This document shows positions 27,799 to 37,212 of a stretch of 64,000 nucleotides of DNA, piece by piece. Where the stretch lies: contig NZ_CP024608.1 in the NCBI RefSeq assembly GCF_002752675.1, positions 2,914,001 to 2,978,000 of the forward strand. Reading direction: 5' to 3'. The position numbers and the translations under genes were made by a program. The stretch's first letter is position 1. The number at the start of each line of letters is the position of its first letter. The notes beneath the pieces were generated by a model. It did no database searches, was not told the DNA's origin, and saw nothing but the letters and a program-made list of their open reading frames with translations. This DNA is from Massilia violaceinigra (GTDB lineage Bacteria; Pseudomonadota; Gammaproteobacteria; Burkholderiales; Burkholderiaceae_D).

Positions 27799-29166
27799 AT
27801 GACTATGAAAATCCTGAGCAGGACCAGAAACGCCACCGACGTGGTGGCACACGACGTGGTGCCGTTTAATGCCGACAGCGTCGACTCGCGCAAGTATGCC
27901 CGTTTCGGCTGGATCATCGTGGTGGTGGGAGTGGTCGGCTTCATCCTGTGGGCCTCGCTGGCCCCGCTCGACCGCGGCGTTCCGCTGTCGGGCACGGTAG
28001 CGACCGAAACCAGCCGCAAGGCGGTGCAGCATCCGGCCGGCGGCCTGGTCCAGGATATCCTGGTCAAGGATGGCGATGTGGTCAAGGCGGGCCAGGTACT
28101 GGTGCGCATGAACCCGACCGTGGCCCGTTCGTCGGCCGAGATCACCCGTTCCCAGTATTTCGGCTCCCTGGCGGCGGAAGCGCGCCTGCAGGCCGAGCGC
28201 GACGGCAAGGGCCAGCCGGTCTTTCCCAAGGAATTGACGGAGGCCAAGAGCGACTCGCGCGCCATCGAAGCCATGGAATCGCAGAAGCAGCTGCTGGCCT
28301 CGCGCCAGTCGGCCCTGAAAAACGAACTCGCCGCAATGGACGAGAACGCCGCCGGCCTGAAATCCCAGGTCAAGGGCTTGCAGGAAGGATTGGCCAGCAA
28401 GAAAAGCCAGGCCGTCATCATCAAGGAACAGCTCGACGGCATGCGCGAGCTGGCCAAGGATGGCTATGTGCCGCGCTCGCGCCTGCTGGAAATGGAACGC
28501 ACCTACATGTCGCTGCAAGGCACGATTTCCGAGGATATCGGCAATATCGGCCGCGCCCAGACCCAGGTGATGGAAATTTCGCTGCGCCGCATCCAGCGCA
28601 CCCAGGAATACCAGAAGGAAGTGACCGCCCAGCTGGCCGACGTGCAAAAGGAAAGCAGTTCCCTGGCCAGCCGCATCGTGGCCCAGGACTTTGAACTGGC
28701 CAGCACCGAAGTGACGGCGCCGGTCGACGGCACCGTGGTCGGCCTGCAAATCTTCACCAACGGCGGCGTGGTCGGTCCCGGCGCGCACATGATGAATATC
28801 GTGCCGAGCTCGGACGCCATGGTGGTCGAGGGCCAGCTGGCGGTCAACCTGATCGACAAGGTCCGTGTCGGCCTGCCGGTCGAGTTCATTTTCTCGGCCT
28901 TTAACACCAACAAGACTCCGCACATTCCCGGCATCGTGACGCAAGTCTCGGCCGACCGCACGGTGGAAGAACGCACCGGCATGCCTTACTACAAGATCAA
29001 GGCCCGGGTGACCCCGGAAGGCGCCAAGCTGATTGCCCAGAACAAACTCGACATCCAGTCGGGCATGCCTGCGGAAATGTTCATCAAGACCGGTGAACGC
29101 ACCATGATGAATTACCTGTTCAAGCCGATCTTCGATCGCGCCGAGACAGCGTTGTCGGAGGATTAA
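27799..29166 (+). CDS. HlyD-family periplasmic adaptor of type I secretion
   Basis: 455 residues: cytoplasmic N-terminus, one membrane helix (about 37-55, GWIIVVVGVVGFILWASL), then a periplasmic membrane-fusion part. It has a first lipoyl half (AVQHPAGGLVQDILVKDGD), a long coiled-coil hairpin (about 140-300), a second lipoyl half (VTAPVDGTVVGLQIFTNGG) and a beta-barrel/MP domain. It links the inner-membrane ABC protein to the TolC-like channel. GGAA precedes the ATG by six bases. Placed between the ABC and channel genes with 0-3 base gaps. Confidence 0.93.
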   Translation: MTMKILSRTRNATDVVAHDVVPFNADSVDSRKYARFGWIIVVVGVVGFILWASLAPLDRGVPLSGTVATETSRKAVQHPAGGLVQDILVKDGDVVKAGQVLVRMNPTVARSSAEITRSQYFGSLAAEARLQAERDGKGQPVFPKELTEAKSDSRAIEAMESQKQLLASRQSALKNELAAMDENAAGLKSQVKGLQEGLASKKSQAVIIKEQLDGMRELAKDGYVPRSRLLEMERTYMSLQGTISEDIGNIGRAQTQVMEISLRRIQRTQEYQKEVTAQLADVQKESSSLASRIVAQDFELASTEVTAPVDGTVVGLQIFTNGGVVGPGAHMMNIVPSSDAMVVEGQLAVNLIDKVRVGLPVEFIFSAFNTNKTPHIPGIVTQVSADRTVEERTGMPYYKIKARVTPEGAKLIAQNKLDIQSGMPAEMFIKTGERTMMNYLFKPIFDRAETALSED

Positions 29167-30510
29167 ATGACGTTTCACCTGATTGCCTTACGCCAGAGCC
29201 GGCGCCTGAAAACGGTGGCCGCCGCCGCCGCCATGCTGCTTGCCAGCAGCGGCGCCAGCGCCATCAATCTGCAGCAAGCCTACCAGCAGGCGCTGCAGAA
29301 CGATCCGACTTACCGCGCCGCTTTCTATGAAAACCAGAGCGGCAAGGAAAATGCGATCCTGGGCCGTGCCGGCCTGCTGCCGAACGTGCAAGCCAATTAC
29401 AACGCGAGCAAGAACCGCGCCGATATCCAGACGCCGACCTCGGTGACCGAGCCGGAATACATCAGCCGGGTGTCCACCATCCAGCTGCGCCAGGCCCTGT
29501 TCAACGTGGACGCCTATGCGCGCTTCAAGCAGGGCAAGGCCCAGGCAATGCTGAGCGACCAGATGTTCAGCGTGCGCGGCCAGGAATTGCTGCTGCGCGT
29601 GATCGGCGCCTATTTCGACGCCTTGTTCACCGATGAGCAGGTCGCCCTGATCCAGGCCCAGCGCGACGCCTACATGGAGCAGAGCGCCGTCAACGAGCGC
29701 CTGCTCAAGCACGGCGAAGGCACCCGCACCGACGTGCTCGAAGTGCAGGCGCGCCTGGAACTGGCCGAAGCCCAGCTGATCGAAGCGAAGGATAACCAGG
29801 CCACCGCCAGGAATGCCTTGAGCGGCATGGTCGGCGGCGACATCGGCACCCTGGTCGGCCTGAACGACACCTTCCGCATGCTGCCGCTGGCGCCGACCGG
29901 CGTGGAAGAGTGGAAGGCGCTGGCGCTCAAGCAAAATCCCGAGCTGGCAGCCCAGACCCTCGCGCTCGAAGTGGCCAAGCAGGAAATCCTCAAGGCCCGC
30001 GCCGGCCATGCGCCGCGCCTCGATTTTGTGGCTTCCTACAGCAAGAACACGTCCGAAACGATCAATACCTACAACCAGGAATCGACCGTGCGCGCGATCG
30101 GCATCCAGCTCAACGTGCCGCTGTATGCGGGCGGTGCGGTCAACGCCACGTCGCGCCAGGCCGTCGCCGGCCTGGAACGCGCCCGCGCCGACCTGCAGGC
30201 CAAGACCGACAAGGCCCTGATCGAAGTGAGCAAGCAGTTCAGCGCGGTGCAAAGCGGCACCGCCAAGGTCAACGCGCTCAACCGCGCGGTGGAGTCGAGC
30301 AATCTGCTGATCAAGGCGACCGAACAAAGCATCAAGGGCGGCGTGCGCATCAACCTCGATCTGCTCAACGCCCAGCAGCAATTGTTTACCGCCAAGCGCG
30401 ACCTGGCCCAGGCCCGCTACGGCTACCTGCTGGCCTCGCTGCGCCTGCGCGCCGCGGCCGGCACCCTGGGCAGTGACGACGTCAACCGCCTGGCATCGTA
30501 CTTCCGCTGA
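29167..30510 (+). CDS. TolC-family outer-membrane channel of type I secretion
   Basis: 447 residues with signal peptide (cleavage near SGASA-IN). Two related halves show the TolC-family pattern: NLQQAYQQALQNDPTYRAA at the start, FNVDAYARFKQGKA, and GVRINLDLLNAQQQLFTAKRDLAQARYGYLLA near the end. It forms the outer-membrane duct for T1SS export. The ATG directly follows the stop codon of the adaptor gene. A terminator follows. Confidence 0.93.
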   Translation: MTFHLIALRQSRRLKTVAAAAAMLLASSGASAINLQQAYQQALQNDPTYRAAFYENQSGKENAILGRAGLLPNVQANYNASKNRADIQTPTSVTEPEYISRVSTIQLRQALFNVDAYARFKQGKAQAMLSDQMFSVRGQELLLRVIGAYFDALFTDEQVALIQAQRDAYMEQSAVNERLLKHGEGTRTDVLEVQARLELAEAQLIEAKDNQATARNALSGMVGGDIGTLVGLNDTFRMLPLAPTGVEEWKALALKQNPELAAQTLALEVAKQEILKARAGHAPRLDFVASYSKNTSETINTYNQESTVRAIGIQLNVPLYAGGAVNATSRQAVAGLERARADLQAKTDKALIEVSKQFSAVQSGTAKVNALNRAVESSNLLIKATEQSIKGGVRINLDLLNAQQQLFTAKRDLAQARYGYLLASLRLRAAAGTLGSDDVNRLASYFR

Positions 30511-30528
30511 CCTAACCCGCAACCCCCT

Positions 30529-30557
30529 GCCGGCGGCCACGTGGCGCCGGCTTTTTT
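30529..30557 (+). terminator. intrinsic terminator after T1SS operon
   Basis: GC-only 7-bp stem GCCGGCG / CGCCGGC with a nine-base loop, followed by TTTTTT. Confidence 0.85.
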
Positions 30558-30572
30558 ATCATAAGAGGAATC

Positions 30573-30779
30573 ATGAGCAATAACGAACTTGAAATCAGCA
30601 CCGGCGGCGTCAGCTATAAAGTGTCCGAACTGTCCCAGGAAGCGCAACAGCAAGTTGCCAACCTGCGCTTCGTGGAATCCGAAATGGCGCGCCTGAACGC
30701 CCAGCTGGCCATCTACGAAACCGCACGCGGCACCTACAAGAGTGTGCTGAAAGATTTGTTGCCGAAAACCGCGCAATAA
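30573..30779 (+). CDS. 68-residue helical protein, possibly DUF6447-like
   Basis: Small soluble protein: a short beta-like start (NELEISTGGVSYKVSEL) and then one long helix with coiled-coil spacing (EAQQQVANLRFVESEMARLNAQLAIYETAR). GAGG lies six bases before the ATG. It resembles the DUF6447 type of small proteins, though I cannot confirm that here. It follows the T1SS terminator by only 16 bases and may be reached by read-through, so a link to secretion is possible but unproved. Confidence 0.75.
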   Translation: MSNNELEISTGGVSYKVSELSQEAQQQVANLRFVESEMARLNAQLAIYETARGTYKSVLKDLLPKTAQ

Positions 30780-30789
30780 GACCAACCGG

Positions 30790-30828
30790 ACCGTGCCGAT
30801 GGCGCCGCCCTGGCGCCGCCGGCACGGT
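30790..30828 (+). terminator. GC-rich hairpin after the 68-residue gene
   Basis: Nine-bp outer stem ACCGTGCCG / CGGCACGGT enclosing an inner GGCGCC / GGCGCC pair. There is no T run, so it may be a factor-dependent stop or an RNA-stabilising hairpin. Confidence 0.45.
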
Positions 30829-30934
30829 GCTGCGATTCCTCCGGTGCATCCAATGATGTAGAATGCGCAACGTTATTTGCGTTGACACATCAATCGCCGG
30901 ATGATCCGGCATGCATGCACTAAAGGAACCGCAG

Positions 30935-32356
30935 TTGAAACTCATCCCTACCATTTTATGCGGCGGTGCCGGCTCGCGCCTGTGGCCCGTTTCGCGCGAA
31001 CTCCATCCCAAGCCCTTCATCCGTCTCGCTGACGGCCACAGCCTGCTGCAAAAAGCCTGGCTGCGCGGCGCCGCCCTGCCCGAGGTGGCCGAGGTGCTGA
31101 CCGTCACCAACCGCGAACTGTTTTTCAAGACCGAAGACGATTACCGCGCCGTCGCCGGCGGCCACCAGGGCCTGGCCAACAGCTACATCCTGGAACCGTT
31201 CGGCCGCAACACCGCCCCGGCGATCGCCGCCGCCGCCCTGCACGTGGCCGCCACGCATGGCCCCGACGCCCTGTTGCTGGTGCTGGCCGCCGACCATTTG
31301 ATTTCCGACCAGGCCGCCTTTGCCGCCGCCGTGGCGCAAGCCATTCCGCTGGCCCAGTCCGGCCGCCTGGTGACCTTCGGCATCGAACCCCATGCGCCCG
31401 AGACCGGTTTCGGCTACATCGAGGCGCAGGGCAACACAGTGTTGCGCTTCGTCGAAAAGCCGAGCCTGGAAAAAGCCCGCGAGTATCTTGCCACCGGCCG
31501 TTACCTGTGGAATTCGGGCATGTTCTGCTTCAGCGCCGGCAGCATGATCGCCGAGATGGAATTGCACTGCCCGCAGATCCTGGCCGCCACCCGCGCCTGC
31601 CTGGCCGCCTCGCGCAGCGCGACCGGCAAGAACTTTACCCAGTGCGAACTGGACGCGGCCGCCTTCGAGCAGGTCGCCGACGATTCGATCGATTACGCGG
31701 TGATGGAAAAATCGGCCAGGGTGTCGGTGGTGCCGTGCAATATCGGCTGGAGCGACATCGGTTCCTGGAATGCGCTGGGCGAGCTGATCGCCCCGGACGC
31801 GGACGGCAACCGCATCGATGGCGACGTACGCCTGCACGATGTGAATGACTGCTTTATCCAGAGCAATGAGCGCCTGGTGGGCGCGGTCGGCGTGTCCAAC
31901 CTGATCATCGTCGACACGCCGGACGCGCTGCTGGTGGCCGACCGCAGCCGCGTGCAGGACGTCAAGCATCTGTACGTGAGCCTCAAATCCGAAGGGCACG
32001 ACGTGCACAAGCTGCACCGCACCGTGCACCGTCCGTGGGGTACCTACACCGTGCTGGAAGACAGCACCCGCTTCAAGATCAAGCGCATCGAAGTCAAGCC
32101 GGGCGCGAGCCTGAGCCTGCAGATGCACCACCACCGCAGCGAGCACTGGATCGTGGTCAGCGGCATGGCCAAGGTCGTTAACGGGGATCGCGAACTGTTC
32201 GTGTCCACCAACGAGTCGACCTATATTCCGGCCGGCCACAAGCACCGCCTGGAAAATCCGGGCGTGCTCGACCTGGTGATGATTGAAGTGCAGAGCGGCG
32301 ATTACCTGGGCGAGGACGATATCGTCCGCTTCCAGGATAACTACGGCCGCGTTTGA
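30935..32356 (+). CDS. manC: mannose-1-phosphate guanylyltransferase / mannose-6-phosphate isomerase
   Basis: 473-residue bifunctional enzyme giving GDP-mannose for polysaccharide synthesis. The N-terminal nucleotidyltransferase has CGGAGSRLWPVSRE (residues 8-21) and FVEKPSLEKAREY. The C-terminal cupin isomerase has HRPWGTYTVLEDSTRFKIKR, HHHRSEHWIVVSG and STNESTYIPAGHKHRLENPG. TTG 30935 is chosen as start: AAAGGA lies seven bases upstream and family proteins begin at KLIPTILCGG; ATG 30911 would place that Shine-Dalgarno inside the gene. It converges on trhO. Confidence 0.95.
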   Translation: MKLIPTILCGGAGSRLWPVSRELHPKPFIRLADGHSLLQKAWLRGAALPEVAEVLTVTNRELFFKTEDDYRAVAGGHQGLANSYILEPFGRNTAPAIAAAALHVAATHGPDALLLVLAADHLISDQAAFAAAVAQAIPLAQSGRLVTFGIEPHAPETGFGYIEAQGNTVLRFVEKPSLEKAREYLATGRYLWNSGMFCFSAGSMIAEMELHCPQILAATRACLAASRSATGKNFTQCELDAAAFEQVADDSIDYAVMEKSARVSVVPCNIGWSDIGSWNALGELIAPDADGNRIDGDVRLHDVNDCFIQSNERLVGAVGVSNLIIVDTPDALLVADRSRVQDVKHLYVSLKSEGHDVHKLHRTVHRPWGTYTVLEDSTRFKIKRIEVKPGASLSLQMHHHRSEHWIVVSGMAKVVNGDRELFVSTNESTYIPAGHKHRLENPGVLDLVMIEVQSGDYLGEDDIVRFQDNYGRV

Positions 32357-32362
32357 CGGGGA

Positions 32363-32383
32363 GGGTGGGCGGCCAGCCCACCC
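32363..32383 (+). terminator. bidirectional hairpin between manC and trhO
   Basis: Perfect 8-bp stem GGGTGGGC / GCCCACCC, loop of five, filling the 31-base gap between two convergent genes. No T run on either side, so termination strength is uncertain. Confidence 0.5.
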
Positions 32384-32387
32384 TGAT

Positions 32388-33332
32388 TTACGCTGCGCCG
32401 GCGTTGCTGTCGGGGCAGCTGTCCGCAGCGGCCGGCGTGCGGTCGCGCTCGGGATGGCACCGCGGGCACGATTTTTCGTACACGTACAGCGGCGAGAGCT
32501 GGTCGCGCGGCGTCACCACCGCGCGGCAGGCGAAGCACTGCACGGTCGTCACGGTCGCTTCCAGCTGCGGATTGAGCGCGGTGCGGTAGTCGAACACGAA
32601 GCAGTCGCCCTTGTAGTGGGCGCCGCCGACTTCCTCGAAATACTTCAGAATGCCGCCATCGAGCTGGTACACGCTTTCGTAGCCGATATTTTTCATGTGG
32701 ATCGCCGCCTTTTCGCAGCGGATGCCGCCGGTGCAGAAGGTCACCACGGTCTTGCCTTCGAGCTCTTCGCGGTGCTGCGCCACGACCTCGGGAAACTCGC
32801 TGAACTTGTCGATCCGGTAGTCCAGGGTATTCTCGAAGGTACCCACATCGACCTCGAAGGCATTGCGCGTTTCCATCATCACCACCGGACGGCCATCGTC
32901 GTCCACGCCCTCGTCGAGCCAGCGCTTGAGCGTGGCGGGACGAACGAAGGGTGCGCGGCCTTTTTCCGGCTGGATCAGCGGCATGCGCATGGTGATGATC
33001 TCTTTCTTGATCTTCACCAACATGCGCTTGTGCGACTGTTCCTCGGAATAGCTTTCCTTGACCTCGATATCGGCAAAGCGCGCATCCTGGCGTACCCAGG
33101 CCAGATACTCGTCGATGTGCAAGCGCGGACCGGACAGGAACATATTGATGCCTTCCGGCGTCAGCAGGATCGTGCCCTTCAGTGCCAGGCGCTGGCAGAT
33201 GTCCTGGTACAGGGGACGCATTTCCTCAATGTTGTCGAAAGTGACAAATTTGTAGGCGGCGATATTGACGTGAGCGGCAGCTGCGGCGATGGCGGCATGC
33301 GCTTCAGCTTGTAAAGCAGTATTAGCTTGCAT
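32388..33332 (-). CDS. trhO: tRNA uridine-34 hydroxylase, rhodanese-like (TrhO/YceA)
   Basis: 314-residue protein of the YceA/UPF0176 family, which hydroxylates U34 in some tRNAs. The N-terminal acylphosphatase-like part ([20 protein letters not shown]) precedes a rhodanese domain whose catalytic loop reads [14 protein letters not shown]-terminal CFAC...CPRC pair of Cys motifs could bind a metal. Length is normal for the group, with a short Ala/Asp-rich tail. ATG 33332 gives the expected N-terminus. Confidence 0.93.
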   Translation of the reverse strand: MQANTALQAEAHAAIAAAAAHVNIAAYKFVTFDNIEEMRPLYQDICQRLALKGTILLTPEGINMFLSGPRLHIDEYLAWVRQDARFADIEVKESYSEEQSHKRMLVKIKKEIITMRMPLIQPEKGRAPFVRPATLKRWLDEGVDDDGRPVVMMETRNAFEVDVGTFENTLDYRIDKFSEFPEVVAQHREELEGKTVVTFCTGGIRCEKAAIHMKNIGYESVYQLDGGILKYFEEVGGAHYKGDCFVFDYRTALNPQLEATVTTVQCFACRAVVTPRDQLSPLYVYEKSCPRCHPERDRTPAAADSCPDSNAGAA

Positions 33333-33464
33333 GGGGGCGAAGGATCGGTGAAGGATCGGAAAACGGGAAAGCCGATATTATAGAACAATGTCCACGTTGG
33401 CATCAGGGACATCCGGCCGGGCCGGGGTTGAGGCGGCGGGACCACCTGCCGGCGGCACGAGGTT

Positions 33465-33494
33465 TTGTCCGGCACGGCGCCAGCGCGGTAAAAT
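33465..33494 (+). promoter_or_regulatory. promoter of dnaE
   Basis: TTGTCC (33465-33470), 18-base spacer, TAAAAT (33489-33494); predicted start near 33501, leader of about 24 bases. Confidence 0.45.
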
Positions 33495-33524
33495 AGCACT
33501 CTTTGCACAGCAGGCGAAACACAC

Positions 33525-36500
33525 ATGAGTACCGATGTCATCGAAGCCGGGAGCACCACGCTCGCCGCGCCAGCCAAGCCGGCCGCACCGGCTTTCGTTC
33601 ACCTGCGTGTGCACTCCGAATACTCCATCGTCGACGGCCTGGTGCGCATCGACGACGTCGTCGCCGCCGCCGCCAGGGACAAGCAGCCGGCGCTGGCCAT
33701 CACCGACCTGGCCAACCTGTTCGGCATGGTCAAGTTCTACAAATCGGCGCGCGGCAAGGGCATCAAGCCGGTCATCGGCGTGGACGCCTGGATCAGCAAC
33801 GACGACAACCGCGACAAGCCTTCGCGCCTGCTGCTGCTGGCCAAAAACCGCATGGGCTACCTGCAGCTGTGCGAACTGCTGTCCAAGGCCTGGCTGACCA
33901 ACCAGCACAAGGGGCGTGCCGAAATCCATCCCGACTGGCTCGATGCGCTGGCAACGAGCGAATCGTCCCTGTCCCCGGGCGAAAACCAGGCCAATGGCCT
34001 CATCGTGCTCTCGGGCGCCCATTTCGGCGACGTCGGCACCGCCATCGAAAACGGCAACCTGGCGCTGGCCGAACGCTGCGCCCAGCGCTGGGCCTCGGTC
34101 TTCCCCGGCCACTTCTACATCGAAGTGCAGCGCGCCGGCCAGCCCAACCAGGAAGCCCAGGTGCGCCACGCCGTCGCGCTGGCGGCCAAACTGGGCTTGC
34201 CGGTGGTCGCCACCCATCCGATCCAGTTCCTCTCGGCCGGAGAATTCATCGCCCACGAAGCGCGCACCTGCATCGCCGAAGGCGAAATGCTGGCCAACGC
34301 CAAGCGCGTCAAGCGCTTCAACGAAGAGATGCGCTTCAAGTCGCAGGCCGAGATGGCTGAGCTGTTCGCCGACATGCCGGCCGCGCTGGCCAACTCGGTC
34401 GAAATCGCCAAGCGCTGCAACGTCGTGCTCACCCTGGGCAAGCCGCAGCTGCCGAATTTCCCGACCCCGCCGGGCATGAGCATCGATGAATTCCTGGTCG
34501 CCGAATCCCAGGCCGGCCTGGAACAGCGCCTGCTGCACCTGTATCCGGACCCGGTCAAGCGCGAGGCCGCGCGCCCGCGCTACGACGCGCGCTTGAAATT
34601 CGAGACCGATACCATCTGCAACATGAAGTTCCCCGGCTACTTCCTGATCGTGGCCGAATTCATCAAGTGGGCCAAGGAAAACGGCGTGCCGGTCGGTCCG
34701 GGCCGCGGTTCGGGCGCCGGTTCCCTGGTCGCGTATTCGCTCTTGATCACCGACCTCGATCCCTTGCAATACAACCTGCTGTTCGAACGCTTCCTGAATC
34801 CCGAACGCGTCTCGATGCCCGACTTCGACATCGACTTTTGCCAGGAAGGGCGCGACCGCGTCATCCAGCACGTGAAGGATTTGTACGGCAAGGAAGCGGT
34901 CTCGCAGATCGCCACCTTCGGTACCATGGCGGCCAAGGGCGCGATCCGCGACGTCGGCCGCGTGCTCGATTTCGGCTACAACTTCTGCGACGGCATCTCC
35001 AAGCTGATCCCGTTCAAGCCGGGCAAACCGGTGACGATTGCCGACGCCATCGAAGAAGAACCGATGCTCAAGGAGCGCCTGGAGAACGAGGACGAGGTCA
35101 AGCAGCTGCTGGCGCTGGCGCAGCAGGTCGAAGGCATCGCCCGTAACATCGGCATGCACGCCGGCGGGGTGCTGATCGCCCCCGGAAAACTGACTGATTT
35201 CTGCCCGCTCTACACCCAGGGCGGCGACTCGGGCGTGGTCTCGCAGTACGACAAGGATGACGTGGAGGCCGTGGGCCTGGTCAAGTTCGACTTCTTGGGT
35301 CTGACCACGCTCACCATTCTCGACCGCGCGGTGCGCTACATCAAGCAGCTCGACCCGGCCAACGCCGACTTCGCGTTAGAGAAGCTGCCGCTCAACGACA
35401 AGGCTTCCTATGAGCTGCTGACCAAGGCCAAGACGGTCGCGGTATTCCAGCTCGAGTCGCGCGGCATGCAGGGCATGCTCAAAGACGCGCGGCCCGACCG
35501 CTTCGAGGACATCATCGCGCTCGTCGCGCTGTACCGTCCGGGCCCGATGGACCTGATTCCCGACTTCTGCAAGCGCAAGCACGGCGAACGTTTCGATTAT
35601 CCCGACCCGCGCACCGAATCCATTTTGTCCGAAACCTACGGCATCATGGTGTATCAGGAGCAGGTCATGCAGATGGCGCAGATCGTCGGCGGCTATTCGC
35701 TCGGCGGCGCCGACATGCTGCGCCGCGCGATGGGTAAAAAGAAGGCCGAAGAAATGGCCGAGCACCGCGAGATCTTCCGCGCCGGCGCCGCCAAGGATGG
35801 CCTGACGGCCGAAAAGGCCGACGAAATTTTCGATTTGATGGAAAAGTTCGCGGGCTACGGCTTTAACAAGTCGCATGCCGCCGCCTACGCGCTGCTGTCC
35901 TACCACACAGCTTACCTCAAGGCGCACCACACCGCCGCCTTCATGGCGGCCAACTTGTCGCTGGCGATGGACGACACCGACAAGATCAAGATCCTGGTCG
36001 AGGATTCGCTCGACGTGTGCGGCCTGACCCTCCTGCCGCCCGATATCAACCATTCCGACTACCGCTTCATGCCGGAAGGCCCGCCGCCGTCGGTCACGGG
36101 CAAGCGCGTCACCAATATCCGCTACGGCCTGGGCGCGGTCAAGGGTTCGGGCCAGTCGGCGATCGAAGCGATCATCGCCGCGCGCACCAGCGGTGGACCG
36201 TTCACCGACCTGTTCGACTTTTGCAAACGCGTCGACCGCAAGCAGATTAACCGCCGCACCATCGAGTCCCTGATCCGCAGCGGCGCCTTTGACTGCTTCA
36301 AGGTCGACCGCGCGATTCTGCTGGCGTCGGTCCCCTTTGCGGTCGAAGTGGCCGACCAGGCCTCGGCCTCGGTCAACCAGGTCAGCCTGTTCGGCGGCGA
36401 CGACAGCGACCTGGTGGCGCCGCCCGAGTACGTGAAGGCGACGCCGTGGACCGACCGCCAGAAGCTGTCCGAAGAAAAAATCGCGCTCGGCTTCTATTTG

Positions 36501-37076
36501 TCGGGCCACATGTTCGATTCGTTCGCGACCGAGGCGCGCCGCTTTGCGCGCACCAAGCTGACCGACCTGGAACCGTCGCGCGAGCCGCGCATGATGTGCG
36601 GCGTGATCACCGGCGTGCGCACCCAGATGACCCAGCGCGGCAAGATCCTGATCGTCTCGCTCGACGACAAGAGCGGCACGGTCGAAGTGACGGTCTACAG
36701 CGAAGTGGTCGAGTCGAACAAGAACATCTTCAAGGAAGATGAATTCCTGGCGGTGGTGGGCAAGGTATCGGAAGACCGCTTCAACGGCGGCCTGCGCATC
36801 ACGGCCGAGAAGGTGTTCGATCTGACGTCCGCGCGCGTGCATTACGGGCGCCAGCTCGGGCTGTATTTGCCGACCCGGGTGGCGTCGTCGAAGATCGCCG
36901 AAGTGCTGCAGCCGCACCGCGCCATGACGGGCTTGCCGGTGGCAATGCGGGTCAAGCCGCAGGGGGTCGACTGCACCCTGCAGTTCGGGGACGACTGGCG
37001 CGTGGCGCCATCGGACGCCTTGACCCTGGCGCTGGAGCAGGTCCTCGGCGCGCGCGAAGTCGCGGTCGAATACTAG
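33525..37076 (+). CDS. dnaE: DNA polymerase III alpha subunit
   Basis: 1183-residue replicative polymerase of the DnaE1 type. Domains in order: PHP (about 25-300, starting FVHLRVHSEYSIVDGLVRID), catalytic core with GPGRGSGAGSLVAY and PDFDIDFCQEGRDR near residue 430 (catalytic Asp pair), IATFGTMAAKGAIRDVGRV, and the fingers region with YRPGPMDLIP. It continues with FAGYGFNKSHAAAYALLSY, the helix-hairpin-helix region (about 830-900) and a C-terminal OB fold (MMCGVITGVRTQMTQRGK). Length and motifs are complete. It stands alone on its transcript; a REP-like element follows the stop. Confidence 0.97.
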   Translation: MSTDVIEAGSTTLAAPAKPAAPAFVHLRVHSEYSIVDGLVRIDDVVAAAARDKQPALAITDLANLFGMVKFYKSARGKGIKPVIGVDAWISNDDNRDKPSRLLLLAKNRMGYLQLCELLSKAWLTNQHKGRAEIHPDWLDALATSESSLSPGENQANGLIVLSGAHFGDVGTAIENGNLALAERCAQRWASVFPGHFYIEVQRAGQPNQEAQVRHAVALAAKLGLPVVATHPIQFLSAGEFIAHEARTCIAEGEMLANAKRVKRFNEEMRFKSQAEMAELFADMPAALANSVEIAKRCNVVLTLGKPQLPNFPTPPGMSIDEFLVAESQAGLEQRLLHLYPDPVKREAARPRYDARLKFETDTICNMKFPGYFLIVAEFIKWAKENGVPVGPGRGSGAGSLVAYSLLITDLDPLQYNLLFERFLNPERVSMPDFDIDFCQEGRDRVIQHVKDLYGKEAVSQIATFGTMAAKGAIRDVGRVLDFGYNFCDGISKLIPFKPGKPVTIADAIEEEPMLKERLENEDEVKQLLALAQQVEGIARNIGMHAGGVLIAPGKLTDFCPLYTQGGDSGVVSQYDKDDVEAVGLVKFDFLGLTTLTILDRAVRYIKQLDPANADFALEKLPLNDKASYELLTKAKTVAVFQLESRGMQGMLKDARPDRFEDIIALVALYRPGPMDLIPDFCKRKHGERFDYPDPRTESILSETYGIMVYQEQVMQMAQIVGGYSLGGADMLRRAMGKKKAEEMAEHREIFRAGAAKDGLTAEKADEIFDLMEKFAGYGFNKSHAAAYALLSYHTAYLKAHHTAAFMAANLSLAMDDTDKIKILVEDSLDVCGLTLLPPDINHSDYRFMPEGPPPSVTGKRVTNIRYGLGAVKGSGQSAIEAIIAARTSGGPFTDLFDFCKRVDRKQINRRTIESLIRSGAFDCFKVDRAILLASVPFAVEVADQASASVNQVSLFGGDDSDLVAPPEYVKATPWTDRQKLSEEKIALGFYLSGHMFDSFATEARRFARTKLTDLEPSREPRMMCGVITGVRTQMTQRGKILIVSLDDKSGTVEVTVYSEVVESNKNIFKEDEFLAVVGKVSEDRFNGGLRITAEKVFDLTSARVHYGRQLGLYLPTRVASSKIAEVLQPHRAMTGLPVAMRVKPQGVDCTLQFGDDWRVAPSDALTLALEQVLGAREVAVEY

Positions 37077-37081
37077 CGCAC

Positions 37082-37170
37082 CGTCGTTCCCGCGCAGGCG
37101 GGAACCCAAGTTCGTCGAGTCGCCGCAAAGCTATGGTACGAACTTGGATTCCCGCCTGCGCGGGAAGTCG
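37082..37170. repeat. REP-like inverted-repeat element, copy 1
   Basis: Two ~32-base arms (37082-37114 and 37139-37170) in opposite orientation around a 24-base spacer. Each arm has an inner hairpin TTCCCGC-GCAG-GCGGGAA followed by (A/C)CCCAAGTTCG-type sequence. It lies between the stops of dnaE and a glycosyltransferase. A second copy is at 59696-59784. Confidence 0.85.
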
Positions 37171-37212
37171 TTTCTGCCGATGGCAAGAACGACGGTGTCT
37201 GAGCTGACGCGA

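Noticed and set aside
25897..29178. 1093-codon frame antisense to the T1SS genes
   Set aside because: It spans two well-defined plus-strand genes (ABC protein and adaptor) and has shadow-type composition.
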